From the NCBI GenBank assembly GCA_029339195.1, contig JAPTJF010000100.1:62001-126000 (forward strand): 64,000 nt of DNA. Direction: 5' to 3'. A program made the position numbers and the translations under genes. This DNA comes from Micractinium sp. NFX-FRZ (Eukaryota > Chlorophyta > Trebouxiophyceae > Chlorellales > Chlorellaceae). Positions 46,525 through 58,700 of the stretch are shown piece by piece; position 1 is the stretch's first letter, and each line of letters begins with the position of its first letter. Below the pieces are notes generated by a model. It was given only the letters and a program-made list of their open reading frames with translations. It had not been told where the DNA came from and did not search any database.

Positions 46525-49500
46525 TCACCCCACGCCGCCGCTGCCGCTGCCGCCTTCCCGCCCCGCCGCCTGCTGCTGCTGCTGCTGCGCCTGCTCCGGC
46601 TGCTGCTGCCCAGGCTGGTGCGCCGCCTGCAGCGCCTCCAGCCCCTGCCGTGCCGCAAAGAGCTGGTCTGCCGCCACGTTGAGCTGCGCGTGAAAGATGG
46701 CCTTCATCTCCGTCACATCCAGCTCAAGCTGCTCGATGCGCTCGTTCCGCTCGCCCAGCAGCTCCAGCATCAAGGAGAGGCGTGCCTGCAGCGGGGGTGG
46801 CGGGGCCAAATAGGGTGAGATCAGACATGGGGGGTGATGCTCAGGCGCCAGCTGCTCTTGATGCACCCACCCCGCTCGCCCAGCAGCTGACCAGCAGCAG
46901 GTGGGCAGGCAGGCACCATGCAGACGTCTGCCCAACTCACCCCTCACAGCATCATCGCGCACACACGCATACGGCGCGCCCGCGCCTCACCTCCTGCTCC
47001 GCCAGCCGCTGCTGCAGCGCGGCAGGCAAGCAGGCAGGCAGGCCACGTTATGCACCCGCCCTCCTCACTCCTCACAACCTCATCACACACACCCTCGCCT
47101 CACCTCCTGCTCCGCCAGCCGCTGCTGCAGCGCAGCGCAGCGCGCCGCGTCCGCCACCGCCGCATCCGCCCGCTGCATCGTCAGCAGCAGCTGTTGGTTG
47201 GCCGCCTCCCGCTGCCGCTCCGCCGCCTGCAGCTGCTGCTCCAGCAGGGAACAGCGGGCGTCCGCTGCCGAGGCGGTGCTCACCGGCAGCTGGGCACGGG
47301 GCGAGAGGGGGCCGCCTCCTGCCGCCACGGCCCCGCCTGCGCCCAGGCTGCTGCTGGTCATTGAGCGCACCAGCACATCCATCTCGTCGTCTGCAGGGGC
47401 AACATAGGGGGAGCGGGGGTTGGCTTGGTTGGAGTGAATTGATTAGAGAGGGGAATGCAGATGGCAATCAACAGTAGCAGCACATTTATTTCGTCGTCTG
47501 CGTGGCGACATGGTGAGCCCCGGGGGTGGCTCGGTTGGATTGATTACATAACAGCTAGACCAGGTGGTTAAACCGCAAGTGCAGACGGCAGTCCTCCACA
47601 CACCGACAGACCCATCCCATCGCCGGCATCTACGGCACCATGCGGCAGCTGCCACTGCGGTGCTTCACGTTCCCCACAGGGCCCCACACCCACAACACTG
47701 CATGGCAGGGCACATGGACAAGGCAAGAGCATACCCAGCACGCCCACCTACCCGAGCGCTCATCGGCGCCCGTCTGCTGCTGCTGGATGCTGCCGTTGGC
47801 GGTGCCCGCCTCTGCCGCTGGTGCCGCCAGCGACGGCAGCTTGAGCTGCGACCGCCGCTTGCTGCCCAGCAGCGTGCCGCCGCCGCCGCCAGGCTGCTGC
47901 TCCCGCTCCTGCTGCTGTTGCTGCTGGGCTGCCGCTGCAGCCGCCGTGGCCGCCACCCCTCGCAGCTCCTCCTGGGCGTCCCACAGCTGCTCCTGAAGCG
48001 CCTGCAGCTCCGCCTGCTGCTCCTGCACCTGCTGAGCTGCGGCAGCTGACGTGGCCGCTGCCTGCTGCCGCAGCTGCTTCAAGTCTTGCTGCAGCTGCTG
48101 GCAGCGTTGCTCGCCCTCCTGATGCCGCCGCCGCGCCTCCTCTGCTGCACTCGAAGCCGCTGCAGCCGCCGCCTCTGCGGCGGCCGAGCTGGCCTGCAGC
48201 GCGGCCGCACGCTCCTCGGCACGCCGCTGCGCCTCTGCCGCTGACGTGGCACTGTGCTGTGCCAGGCGCAGCTGGTGCCGCAGCTGCTGCTCCGTCTCCC
48301 GCGCCACCTGCTGCTGCTGCGCTGCCGAGGCTGCCATCGACTCGATCTGCCTGCAGGCAGCAGGCAGCAGACGGGGTGGCAGCATAAACGGTGAGTACAT
48401 GGATCCTATGGGGGGGGGCTATGGCGCCACTCTACGCACAGTCCAGCTCTGCCAAAAGCAAGCTCTGGCGCGCACACGCAGAGCAGCACCCGCAGCACCT
48501 GCATGTCGAAGCAGGTCCCAAGCACTGCCAGGTCAGCCCAGCAAAGCCCCTCCCATGCTGATGAAGAGCAGCAGGTGCACGCCACGCCCAACACCGTAAG
48601 GCCAGCCCAGCAAAGGCCAGCCCTGCTCAGCAGCCTCGGCACCTGAGCAGCGGCCGTGTGGCATCCCCTGCGCCGCTCTGCAGCGCCTGCGCGGCGCCCT
48701 CCGCCTGGCGCAGCCGCTGCTCCAGATCAGACGCCTCACCCCGCAGCTGGGCCTCCCGATCCGCCCAGTCTGGACAGGCACAAAGGCAGAGAGCAGGGCA
48801 GTGGAGGCGTGTCACGTCCAAATGCGCTCAAGATATTATGCTCAGCTGCGGCGGCAATGCTAAGCGGGCAACAGTGTAGCTCAGACGAGCGTGTGCGGGG
48901 CCGGCACAGTGCACATTTGAGCCAGCACAGCTGCCGGTGGTCGGCAAGCCTGCAGTAGCAGGCCGTGTTGCATCGGCCCCCACTGCACCCAACCCCTGCT
49001 GCTGCCGCTAGCAGCACCCTGCCAGGCGCAACAAGCCAGCACACCTGCCGCCGCCATCTCGAAGCGGGCGCTGGCCTCCGCCAGCGCAGCACGCAGGTCC
49101 GCTTCCCGCTCAATGGCCGATGACAGCGCCTCTGCGCTCTCACTGCACGACAGGGCAGCCGAGTGGGCGGGGCGAGGCGCAGCGTGGAGGGCAGTGCACG
49201 GGTGGGGGCCAGGCTGGCCACCATAGCACGCAAAATGCATGGGCCCAACAGGTGACGTGGCTGCCACCACTCTCAAGAGCAGGGCAGTGAAAACCCATCC
49301 GAGGCTCAGCACAGCGCCACGCACCGTGCCGACTGCTGCTCCGTCTGCTGCCGCGCCTGCTGCGCCGCCGCCTGTGCCGTCGCCAGCTGCTGGGCGGCTT
49401 CTCGCTGCAGCCTCCTGATCTCCTCATCCGCCTCCTCCTGGCACGCCGCCAACTGGCGCTCCGCCAGCTCAGCACGCTCCGCCTGCTGCGCCAGCTGGCC

Positions 49501-51053
49501 CTCCAACTTGGAGATGCGCCCGCTCAGCTTCTCCCTGCATGGGGCAGGTGAGTGGGTGGGCGGCAGGTGAGGCGGGCAGGGCAGCTGGCATCAAACAGCC
49601 GAGTTGGGCACTGCGGGCACAGCGGCAGGCAGACCTGGGAGGGCACCCACCTGCAACACAACAGCGACCAGCAAGGGCTGCCCAGCACTCCCGCATGCAC
49701 CCCCGCCGGGCCCCCCAGCACCCAGCGCGCCTGTCGGCCTCGGCGTCCCGCAGCTGAGCCCGCACCCGCCGCGCCCCCGCCTCCAGCTCCCCGTTCCGTC
49801 GAGACAGCTTCTCGCCCTCAGCCCTGCACAGAAGGGGACGGAAGTGAAGATTGCAATACAAATACACAAGCGAGGCACGAGGGCGGCAGCTTGTTGCCCT
49901 CCGCCGGAGGGCACTGGGTGGCACCTGACGCACAGCAGCTGACACGCACCGCAAACAGCACATGTTGCAAGCACGCATGCCAAACGCCATGCAGCTAGCA
50001 CGTGACAGCGCATACAAGCAGCAGCAGACACACACCACACATGCACCATCACTGGCAATTCAAATCAAGCAACAGAAGACATTCAGAAGCAGCGGAAAAA
50101 GGATGGCAGGCACCACGGAATGGGCAGTCACCGCCACTCACTGCAGCTCCGCAATGTGCTCCTCCTTCTCCGCCAGCCGCGTCTCGCTGGCGCCCGTGCC
50201 CTGGCTGGCCAGCGCCAGCTGCGCACGCAGCCGCTCCTTGTCGTCCTGCAGGCCAGCAGGCAGGCAGGCAGGCAGGCCAGGTAAGCAGGGAGCCATGTGA
50301 GCACCCAGGCGGGAGAGCGGATGCAAGGTGGCTGCCATGTGCGGCAGCGCACATATGCCCGCAGGTGACGGCCCCTCCACTTGGGTGCATGCCGGCATGA
50401 GGTGCCCCGCACTGCCCCACCCCCTGCACCTGCAGCTGCTCGATGCGGCGCTCCGACTGGCCCAGCCTCCGGGCAAACTCCTCCTGCAGCTCCTGCACCT
50501 CAGCCTCTGCAGGTACGGCAAGCAAGTGGGCCGGCATGCAGGGTGGACGGCACAGTGGGCGACGAGGAGGCAGCTGCTGGCACTGACAGTGGAGAGGCAG
50601 CAGCAGCAGACAACTGTGCATGCGTGTGTGCCTTGCACAAGCTCTCCGGCGCCGCGCTGCTGTCACGGGAACAGATGCGCAGTGACAAGCGTGAAGCAGC
50701 CGCCACCGCATTCCGCCCCGCACCTGTGGCTGTGCTGGGTGCTGCTGCCGCCTCCAGTTGCTGCCGCAGGCTGCCATTCTCGCTCTGCAGAGCGCTGTTG
50801 ATGGCGGTCAGCGTGGCCAGCTTTCCTTCATAAGACTTGACCCTGTGACACAGGAGACAGGATGGCGGGGCGGTGAGCACTTGAGCAGGCGGTTGGCGCC
50901 GGCGGCACTGGCGGCAGCGGGCACACTGCAGGTGCAGCGAGTTGCGGCCCCCGCGCGCCGCAATACGCTGCGATGGCAGCACCCTCGCTCAGTCGCCACG
51001 CACTTGGCCGCCAGCTCCTTCTTCAGCCGCTCCACCTCACTGAGGCCCGCCAT
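46525..51053 (-). CDS. Golgin-like coiled-coil protein with TMF1-type C-terminal domain
   Basis: Eleven exons: 51053-51004, 50842-50724, 50506-50430, 50245-50142, 49823-49722, 49534-49325, 49142-49045, 48769-48643, 48350-47752, 47390-47104 and 46785-46525; 2034 bp, 677 aa. Almost the whole chain is heptad-rich, Gln/Glu/Ala/Arg-rich coiled coil, starting MAGLSEVERLKKELAAK. Near the C-terminus, ARLSLMLELLGERNERIEQL followed by ELDVTEMKAIFHAQL matches the pattern of the conserved C-terminal (Rab6-binding, 'TATA element modulatory factor') domain of TMF/ARA160 golgins. In animals and plants such golgins tether vesicles at the Golgi. The donor of exon 5 could instead be a GC site at 49730, also phase 2. 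The tail is Gln-rich. The membership call rests on that short block. Confidence 0.68.
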
Positions 51054-51703
51054 GGCGCCGCAGCGCTTGGTCGCGGCGGGACCTCGCAAACAATGATCAA
51101 CACGCGGCAACTCGGGACACTCTGCAGGACCAGTAGAAGCTAGCCCCGCGGAGGCAGGCTTTCTGCCGGTGGGAGGAGCACCGGAGCGCGAACGAGGTGC
51201 CCCAAGCCTCAGCGGCCAGCAGTTTCACTTGATGCCGGCGCGAAAAGCACGTGTGCCCGCCTGATCGCGCCACCGCCGCTTCCAGAGGCCGCCGCCACTG
51301 CCGCCCGCCACCTCACCGCACGCAAACCGCCGTGGCAAGGGAAAGTGTTGGCAGGAGACATGAGCAGCTAGGAGCTGCTAGCAGATGTGCATTGGAAAGT
51401 TGGAGCTGTATGGAAGGGGCAGTTTGTGCCGGGAGAGCCAAAGGCACGCGGCGTGACCACCCACATATGTCAATAGGAGGCCCCAGCAGGTGGATTGCCG
51501 CCTTACAAAAATTTGTGTTTGTCTGCTGCAGCAACCCAGGTTGCAAGGAGAGCGCGACACATGCCGCAACGTATGTAATCACATAGTACGCAAATCTGCT
51601 GATAACAGAGTAGAGCACCAAAAAACCTGTGAGGTGCGCGTTTACATGGCTGCACGTTCAGGGTGTGCATGTCTGGGGGGCCGCCGGCGGCAGCAAGGGG
51701 AAG

Positions 51704-51855
51704 GGCACACTTGCGAGTGGCGTGCTTGATTTTCGGGAGGAAAGGCTGAAAATAAAGTGAACACTTTGTATGTTTTCAGAAATCCTGAGCCTGAATCACA
51801 ATTTAAGTGCTATCAGGTGTGGTATGAAGTGGTGCCGTGTGGCGTGGCGTGGAGT
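51704..51855. repeat. 3' flank repeat, copy 1 (homologous to 55404-55530)
   Basis: The blocks CACTTGCGAGTGGCGTGCT, TGTATG(T)GTTTTCAGAA, GATTTAAGTG / AATTTAAGTG and CAGGTGTGGTATG / CAGGTGTGGCATG occur in the same order and spacing in both places. They mark duplication of the gene together with its 3' flank. Confidence 0.85.
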
Positions 51856-52150
51856 GGGCGTGGAGCGGAGAGTGGTGCCGTGCGGTGGGGTGGGGTGGGG
51901 CACGGTGCGGTGCGATGTGGTGGGTGGCTCATGGTGCGGTGCGGTGGGGTGGGGTGGGGCATAGTACGGTGCAGTGGGGCGGAGCGGGGCAAGGTGCGGT
52001 GCGGTGGGGCGGGGCGGGGCATGGTGGGTGCGGGGCAAGGCGGTATTGATGTGGTGTGTGTGTGGTGTGCTGTTGTGCGGTGTGCTCAGATGTGGGAGGC
52101 GATGGCGGTGCTGGGTGGGGTGCGGTGCGGGTGCAGCACGTTGCGGGCTG
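51838..52150 (+). repeat. G-rich degenerate array (GGTGCGGTGGGG)n
   Basis: About 300 bp of GGTGCGGTG, GGGTGGGG and GGGGCGGGGC words, without a strict period, directly downstream in minus sense of secreted member C. Runs of four G at short spacing on the plus strand could form G-quadruplexes. Confidence 0.8.
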
Positions 52151-52194
52151 CAAGGCACTATTATCCAGACGGAGCGCTGGCAGTGAGGTCCCGC

Positions 52195-54514
52195 TCACTT
52201 GCGTCCGCCGAAGATTGTAGCGCCAGCAATGGCAGAGGCGAAGGCGGAAGACAGGGTCAGGATTTGAGGCACGCACTGCTGGGGCAGGGCGCTGGCGGAG
52301 GAAGCCGAGGCGACAGCGCTGGCAAGTGCCTGGGCGACACCGCCACCCTGGGCAGACGCCGAAGCCTGGGCCTCTGCAGGGGGGGAAGAGAGGGGCGGCG
52401 GGGAGGAGGAGGCATGGTGTCACTGACTTCACACCATTGGGGCGGCACGCGTTGGGGCTGGGGCAACAGCGAGCCTGCTTGTGCGCCCCCCCCCCCGTAT
52501 TGTGTGGGCTCCTGGTTGTTTCCCTGGGGCTGAGATCAACGCATCTTCCCCCCACAAATGCGCTCACCTGCCAGGGCGGTGGAAAGGGCCTGGGGGCACT
52601 GGGAGCAGGCCTGTGTGATGGCCTGGGCGCAGGCGGCAGACCCCGCACCGGCGGCGGCCTGGGCCAGGGCGGAGGCGGCTGCCTGGGGGCTGGAGCAGAT
52701 CTGCTGGGTCAGGCTCTGCAGGCAGGGAGGGTGGGAAAAGCCTGTAACGAGGAAGCGGATGTAATTGAGGTCAGGTTGGTGTGCAGGGAGGAGGGGAGGG
52801 TCCGTGGCAGTACATATGTTTGGGTGTGAAGCTCGGCGGTGTGTTACTGGCCTCTGAGAGATGCGGCACCAGCCAGCGGGCAGGCTACTGCCGGCTGTCA
52901 CACCTGGGCGGTGGCCTGAGCGGATGCCTGGGCTCCGGCGCCAGCGCTGGCGCCACCGCCTGCCAGGGATGGGTGCAGGGATGGGTGCAGGGTATAGAGG
53001 GCCACACCACAGTAAGGCGGCCAGTTGCACCGTGCAAAGATGCAGGCTGGTCAAGCATACGAAGCAAAGACACCCGCGGCGTGCACTCCCGCTCAGTTTG
53101 CCCGGCCTTTGCAGATAGCCTCCCTGCCCCCACCCTGGGCGCCAGCGGAGGCCTGGGCGGATGCCTGAGCTCCGGCTCCGGCGCTGGCACCGCCGCCTGC
53201 CAGGGATGGGGTGCAGCGCAGGGATGGGGTGCAGGATGGGTGCAGTGCAGGGGTGGGGGGCCACTCCTCTGGAGCACGGAAGGCGACCAGTAGCGCAGAG
53301 CAAAGATGCAGGTTGCTAAGCATGCGAAGCGAAGGCCCTGCGGCGCGCACTCCCGCCCAGTCTTCAGGCCACCCGGCCATGCACCCTGCCGTGGAGATAG
53401 CATCCCTGCACTAACCCTGGGCTCCAGCGGAGGCCTGGGCGGAGGCGGCAGCCTGAGCCACGCCCTGGGGGATGCACTGCTGGGGCAGCTGGCCGCTGGC
53501 CTGGGCCGAGGCGACAGCAGAGGCGAGGGCCTGAGCGCCACCGCCGCCCTGCGCGGACGCTGAAGCAGAAGCAGAGGCCTCTGCGGAGGGGCAGGGAGGC
53601 CGGGAGGCACGGCAGATATTGGTGCTTGAATTGCATGCAGGAAGAGTGACCCCCCCACACAAGAACACACAAGGACCCCCCTCCCAGGCAATCCGTCGTG
53701 AGGCCAGCTCACGTGCCAGGGCGGTGGACAGGGCCTGGGGGCACTGGCGGCACGCCTGGGTGATGGCCTGGGCGCATGCCTCGCCACCCTGGGCACCGGC
53801 GGTGGCCTGGGCCAGGACGGAGGCGGCGGCCTGGGGGCTCTGGCAGATCTGGTCAACCAGGGTCTGTGGGAGCGAAGGTGGGGTGGGGGCAAGATTGTGT
53901 GGGCGCGAGGTGGCCTAGGGCACGGATGACGCGGGCAGGTTGGGGCGCCTGGGGCTGGAGAGGCCAGAAGCAGGTTGGGGGTCAGGGGCTAGAGCGGCCG
54001 GATCTGTACGACCACCCCGGGGGGCGTTCATCATCACCCACCGCAGCTTCCCCCTTGCATCCCTCCCACAGCTGGCTTCCCTACCTGAGCCTGCGCCTGG
54101 GCAGAGGCAGAGGCAGAGGCAGAGGCAGAGCCCGAGGCCGAGGCCTGCGCCTGGGCAGAGGCTGAGGCAACAGCCCCCGCCTGCAGGAGCTTGCGCCCGC
54201 CGTTCAAGGAGCCTGCGAGGAGGGGCAGGCGGGGAGGCACGGGGAGGCAGTTGGCGAGGAGGGGCGGGTCATGGTGCGTGGTGCAGGTGCCAGTGGGGCA
54301 GGCGGGGGTGAGACCTGCAGGAAAGAGGCGTACCGGATGAGATGGCCGGGGCCATGAGGGCGGTCCCGCCACCGCCCCACCCAGCCCGCCCAACTTCCTG
54401 GGTCCCCAGCGCCAGCCCTGGCCCCGCCGCCCTCCACCACGCACCGATGTTGTCGGCCGCGGCGCTGCACAGCAGCAGCACCAGCGGCAGGAGGCTGCCA
54501 CAGCGAGGGTTCAT
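52195..54514 (-). CDS. Secreted Ala/Cys repeat protein (family member C), two modules
   Basis: Eight exons: 54514-54445, 54212-54085, 53863-53713, 53580-53416, 53196-53134, 52959-52904, 52715-52568 and 52373-52195; 960 bp, 319 aa. The signal peptide is MNPRCGSLLPLVLLLCSAAA. Exon 2 opens SLNGGRKLLQ and runs into Ala/Ser/Gln repeats. Two modules follow. Each has (i) a Cys block such as DQICQSPQAAASVLAQATAG ... CRQCPQALSTALA. Each then has (ii) an ASAS-rich block ending LPQQC(I/V)PQ. Short Gly/Ala linkers (GAGAQASAQ) lie between. Six module cysteines are conserved with member D (three per module). Exon 1 is 70 bp, exactly as in member D. The stop (AAG TGA GC) overlaps a donor-like GTGAGC, so one more exon is formally possible. 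Composition recalls silk- or elastin-like proteins, but no homology to these is claimed. Confidence 0.85.
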
Positions 54515-55403
54515 AGTCGCCCACACGCGATGAGCGGGCGGGAGAGAGCGGGGGCCGTTGTCAGCAAAGACTGCACCGAACAGGGGCGAAGCGGTCAGCA
54601 CAACCCAAACAGCATGGGGGACGCTCCGGCAAAGGGGGGTGGGATTGGGAGGTGCCGGGGTATCTCTTCCGGGAGTTGTCGGTCAGCAGATCTGGGGCTG
54701 TCTTGGCTTCCCGCAGCCGCACCACGTCGTTTTCACGCAAGGGCAAGCCGCGCAGGGCCGGAGAGGTCGCGGGAGTACGCTTCGCAGGCCTGCAGTACCA
54801 CCGCCTCACCCAACCCACCCGTCCTGGGTGGCCGCCCGTCTTCCAAGAAACCCTGAGCCACAGAAATCACATGGCCCCACGGCCTTCAAGCCGTGGACGT
54901 AGGCCGAAGGATGCGCGCAGCCAACGTGCGGAAGCCACCGGCACGGTAGAATTGGTGGAGGTGGGGTTTGCTGCTGGGAGGGCAGGAGGCACTGGGGTGT
55001 CTGATGGGCCTTGCAGTTGGGAGGCCTTGCAAAACCACATGGTGCGACTGTTGCAAACATGTCTCACGCATAGATGCCGGCGCGCTGCCTGAGTTGCAGC
55101 AGCTACACCCCCCCCACCAAAGGCGGCGGGGAGGTGCGCTTGTGCGCGTGCTGGGCTGCAGCAGCTTCACATGCACACTCTCAGGTGGTACCAGTACTGC
55201 TCATGTGCTGCTGCAGCCCAGCACACTTTGTTTGTCTGGGTACAGCTCATCACCCTTGCCCGCCTCGTTTTTTCAACTTTAAGCTTAAAACTGGATTACA
55301 GTAACAAGAAAACCGGGTTCCAAAAGGCGGCATCCTTGAAGGCGTGCCATGCATTCAGTTGGCTGTGCATCCGCGTGGGAGAGGAGCTGGTGTGTGGTAA
55401 GCG

Positions 55404-55530
55404 AGCAGCACTTGCGAGTGGCGTGCTGTTTCTTGGGAGGCAGTTGCTGGAAGAACACTCATTACTGTATGTGTTTCAGAAGGCAGAGCTGATTTAAGTG
55501 ATTTGCAGGTGTGGCATGGCGTGGCGTGGG
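55404..55530. repeat. 3' flank repeat, copy 2 (homologous to 51704-51855)
   Basis: It carries the same ordered blocks as copy 1 and sits at a similar distance before the stop codon of its gene (minus sense), followed by the same switch to GGCGTGGCGTGG words. Confidence 0.85.
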
Positions 55531-55665
55531 GGGTGTGGGAGGGTGAGGGCGAGGATGCAGGGTGTGGCATGGTGCGGTGGGGCAGGACGCTAGGTGGGAT
55601 GGCGGGGTGGGGTGGTTGTGGTGCGGTGTGTGGACGGGGTGCAGCACGGGGCGGTGGCGGCATGA
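55505..55665 (+). repeat. G-rich degenerate array downstream of member D
   Basis: GGTGTGGCATGGCGTGG, GGTGCGGTGGGG and GGGGTGGGGTGG words, the shorter counterpart of the array at 51838-52150. Confidence 0.75.
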
Positions 55666-55738
55666 TGTGGATGCGGGTATGTTGCTGGCTGTCGAAAGGT
55701 TTTCAGTCCACAACGGCGGGCTGTCTGAGAGGTTCCGC

Positions 55739-58700
55739 TCACCTGCGGCGGCCGCTGGCAGTGACAGAGGCGTCGGCGGAGGCAGACGCCTGGGCCAGGC
55801 TCTGAGGCACGCACTGTGAGGGCAGGGCGCCGCCCGACTGAGCAGAGGCAACCGCGGAGGCCAGGGCCTGGGCGGCACCACCACCAGAGGCCTGGGCGGA
55901 GGACTGAGCCGAGGCGAGGGCGGAGGAGAGGGCCTGGGGGCACCGGTTGCAGGCCGTGGCAATTGCCGCGGCGGCGGCCTGAGCGGAGGCAGAGGCGGCA
56001 CCGCCGCCCTGTGCACCGGCGGCGGCCTGGGCCAGGGCGGAGGCGGCGGCCTGGGGGCTCTGGCAGATCTGCTGGGTCAGGGCCTGCAACAGGAGTGCGG
56101 AAGGATATCAATGGGTATAGGCTGTTATATGGACTGTGCAGTGCACACAACGGACCAGTGCTGCGAGGGAAGGGTGGAGGGGCGGGGGGGCGGGGAAAGC
56201 TGGCTAGGCTGCGTGACCGAGGCATGTGGCAGGCAGCACAGGTGGGAGTGCTATGCATTTGGGAAGGGTTGCACGCCAAGTGTGTGCACTGCTGTGCTCC
56301 ACCCAACAACCAAGGTCAGTTAGGCAGCAAGCAGGGCCACCGTGGGCAGTTGACTGTGCGCACCTCGGCGGTTGCAGTTGCGGAGGCCTGGGCGCCGGCA
56401 CCGCTGGCACCACCACCGGCACCACCTGCAGGCACGAAGGAGGGTGTGTATGGCGGCACGGCCGCTTTGGATAACAGGTGTGGAAGATACAGATCTAGGG
56501 TGTGTTGGACAGTAGAAGAGCAGGAAAAGAATAGGTTCAGATGAAAACGCGTCCCATCTGCACTGCACCCTGCAACTCGACTCCTCCGCTGTCCAACGTC
56601 CCGCACCGCACCCTCACACCTCGCTCCCCTCATCCATCCACAACCCACCCACCCACCCACCCTGGGCGCCAGCGGAGGCCTGGGCGGAGGCGGCGGCCTG
56701 GGCCAGGCTCTGGGGCACACACTGTGAGGGCAGGGCGCTGCTGGCTTGGGCCGAGGCGACAGCAGAGGCGAGGGCCTGAGCACCGCCGGCGCCCTGGGCG
56801 GACGCGGAAGCCTGGGCCTCTGCAGGGGAGGGGTGGCAGCGAGGCAGGCAGATAGGGCAGGCGGTTGTAAGATCTTATTTGGGACTCCCAAATAAGATGT
56901 TGGGCCAGCGAGCTAGCTGGGCTCTGGCTGTCAGCAGTGGCAAGGGAACAGCATGCCGCGGCGCTCCCAAGCAAGGCTGGATGCCACTCACGTGCCAGGG
57001 CGGTGGACAGGGCCTGGGGGCACTGGGAGCAGGCCCGCGAGATGGCCTGGGCGGCAGCTTGTGCGGAGGCGGAGGCGGCACCACCCTGGGCGCTGGCGGC
57101 GGCCTGGGCCAGGGCGGAGGCGGCGGCCTGGGGGCTCTGGCAGATCTGCTGGGTCAGGGACTGCAGCAGTGGAGGGCAGGAGTGGGCAGGCGTGGTTGGT
57201 GCCGCAGTGTGAATGGGGCACACTGAGAAGGGAGGGGGCAAGGCAGGGATGCCGACCGAAAGCACGCGCCGCCAGCCAATCAGGCCTTGCCCGACGGCCG
57301 CCCTCACCTCTGCGGTTGCCTGGGCGGAGGCCTGGGCGCCGGCACCGCTGGCACCACCACCGGCACCACCACTGGCACCACCTGCAGGCAGGCACGGTGG
57401 TGGGTTGCCTGTCACGTCAGGCTGCTTGAGGGGGCCAGCTCAGGCATAAACGGGGGGTGGGAGCTGCCAGCCGCCACTGGCTGTGAGATACAACCAGCAG
57501 CAGAAAGCACCCTTGTGCTCCGCACAGTTGAACACGCCCCCCCCCCCCGGCCCTGGCCACCCTCCTCCGCTTACCCTGGGCGCCAGCCTGGCCGCCTGCC
57601 TGACCGCCGGCGGCACCACCTGCAGAGGCAAGCGTCGTGGCAGCAGCACATTACAGTGTGTGAGCAGAACCGGGGAGGGTGTGGAGGGGGCAGGGACATG
57701 TGTGTGCCCTTCGGCAGATGTAGAAGGGCCGCCCCCCCGCTTCCCACACCCAACCAAGCAACTGTGCCCCTCCCGCCCCACCCACCCACCCACCCTGGGC
57801 GCCAGCGGCGGCCTGGGCGGAGGCAGAGGCCTGGGCCAGGCTCTGGGGCACGCACTGTGAGGGCAGGGCACTGCGGGATGAGGCCGAGGCGACAGCGCTA
57901 GCAAGTGCCTGAGCGGCGCCGCCGCCCTGAGCAGAGGCGGAAGCTTGGGCCTCTGCAGGGGAGGGGAAGAAGGCAGGCAGGAGGCAAAGGGTGGTTATGG
58001 AACAGCCAAGGGCTGTTAAGCAAATCCGTTCAAAAAGAGGAAAGTGAACGCCAAGACAGCTTGGGCCGCCTGCAACGCAGCCTAGCCCGCTCACGTGCCA
58101 GTGCGGTGGACAGGGCCTGGGGGCACCGGGAGCAGGCTTCGGTGATCGCCTGGGCAGCCGCCTGAGCGTCGGCAGAGGCGGAACCACCCTGTGCACTGGC
58201 GGCGGCCTGGGCCAGGGCGGAGGCGGCGGCCTGGGGGCTCTGGCAGATCTGCTCGACCAGCGACTGCAAGGGGTGGGAAGAGGGTAGGAGAGGCAGCAGA
58301 GGCAGGAGCAGCTGGGTTCGGCATTCAGGACGTGTGAAAATCGACTTGATCACAGTGTGCGGAGAGGGCGGGTTTGGTGGGCTGAGGGGGCGTCTGGGGC
58401 GAGTGTGTTGAATCAATAAATCAAAACAGCGGGCAGGATCCTTTCAGCCCACTCGATAGTAGGTACCTGCCGCAGGCGGCGGCGGCGGCGGCGGCCGCGG
58501 CGGCGGCAGGCGGCGGCGATGAACATTGCCAGCCAACAGGCGGGGGGGCCACCGTCAAAGCCATTCGCACCTGCGCAGTTGCGATCGCGGTTGCTTGCAC
58601 GGCTGAATCACCGGTGGCTTGGGCGGTTGCATCCGCAGATGCATCGCCACCCTGAAAGGGGTGGAGGGGTGGGATGCGCGGCCAGGTTGGGAGGCATGGG

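Larger units (their letters stand above)
51054..52194. other. Intergenic region between golgin-like gene and secreted member C
   Basis: The golgin-like promoter lies at the left and the 3' flank of the secreted member C gene (minus strand) at the right. The right part (51704 onwards) is homologous to the 3' flank of the next tandem gene and then becomes a G/T-rich array. A TGTAA motif on minus at 51646-51642 may be its poly(A) element. No protein-coding frame was supported. Confidence 0.6.
54515..55738. other. Intergenic region between tandem secreted genes
   Basis: It contains the upstream region of member C and, from about 55300 to 55738, the 3' flank of member D with the flank repeat copy and a G-rich array. 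A TGTAA motif on minus at 55300-55296 lies 440 bp after the member D stop. No open frame was supported. Confidence 0.5.

Noticed and set aside
51757..52533. 258-codon plus-strand open frame over the G-rich array
   Set aside because: A translation of GGTGCGGTGGGG words with no start context; the right part is antisense to the last exon of secreted member C.
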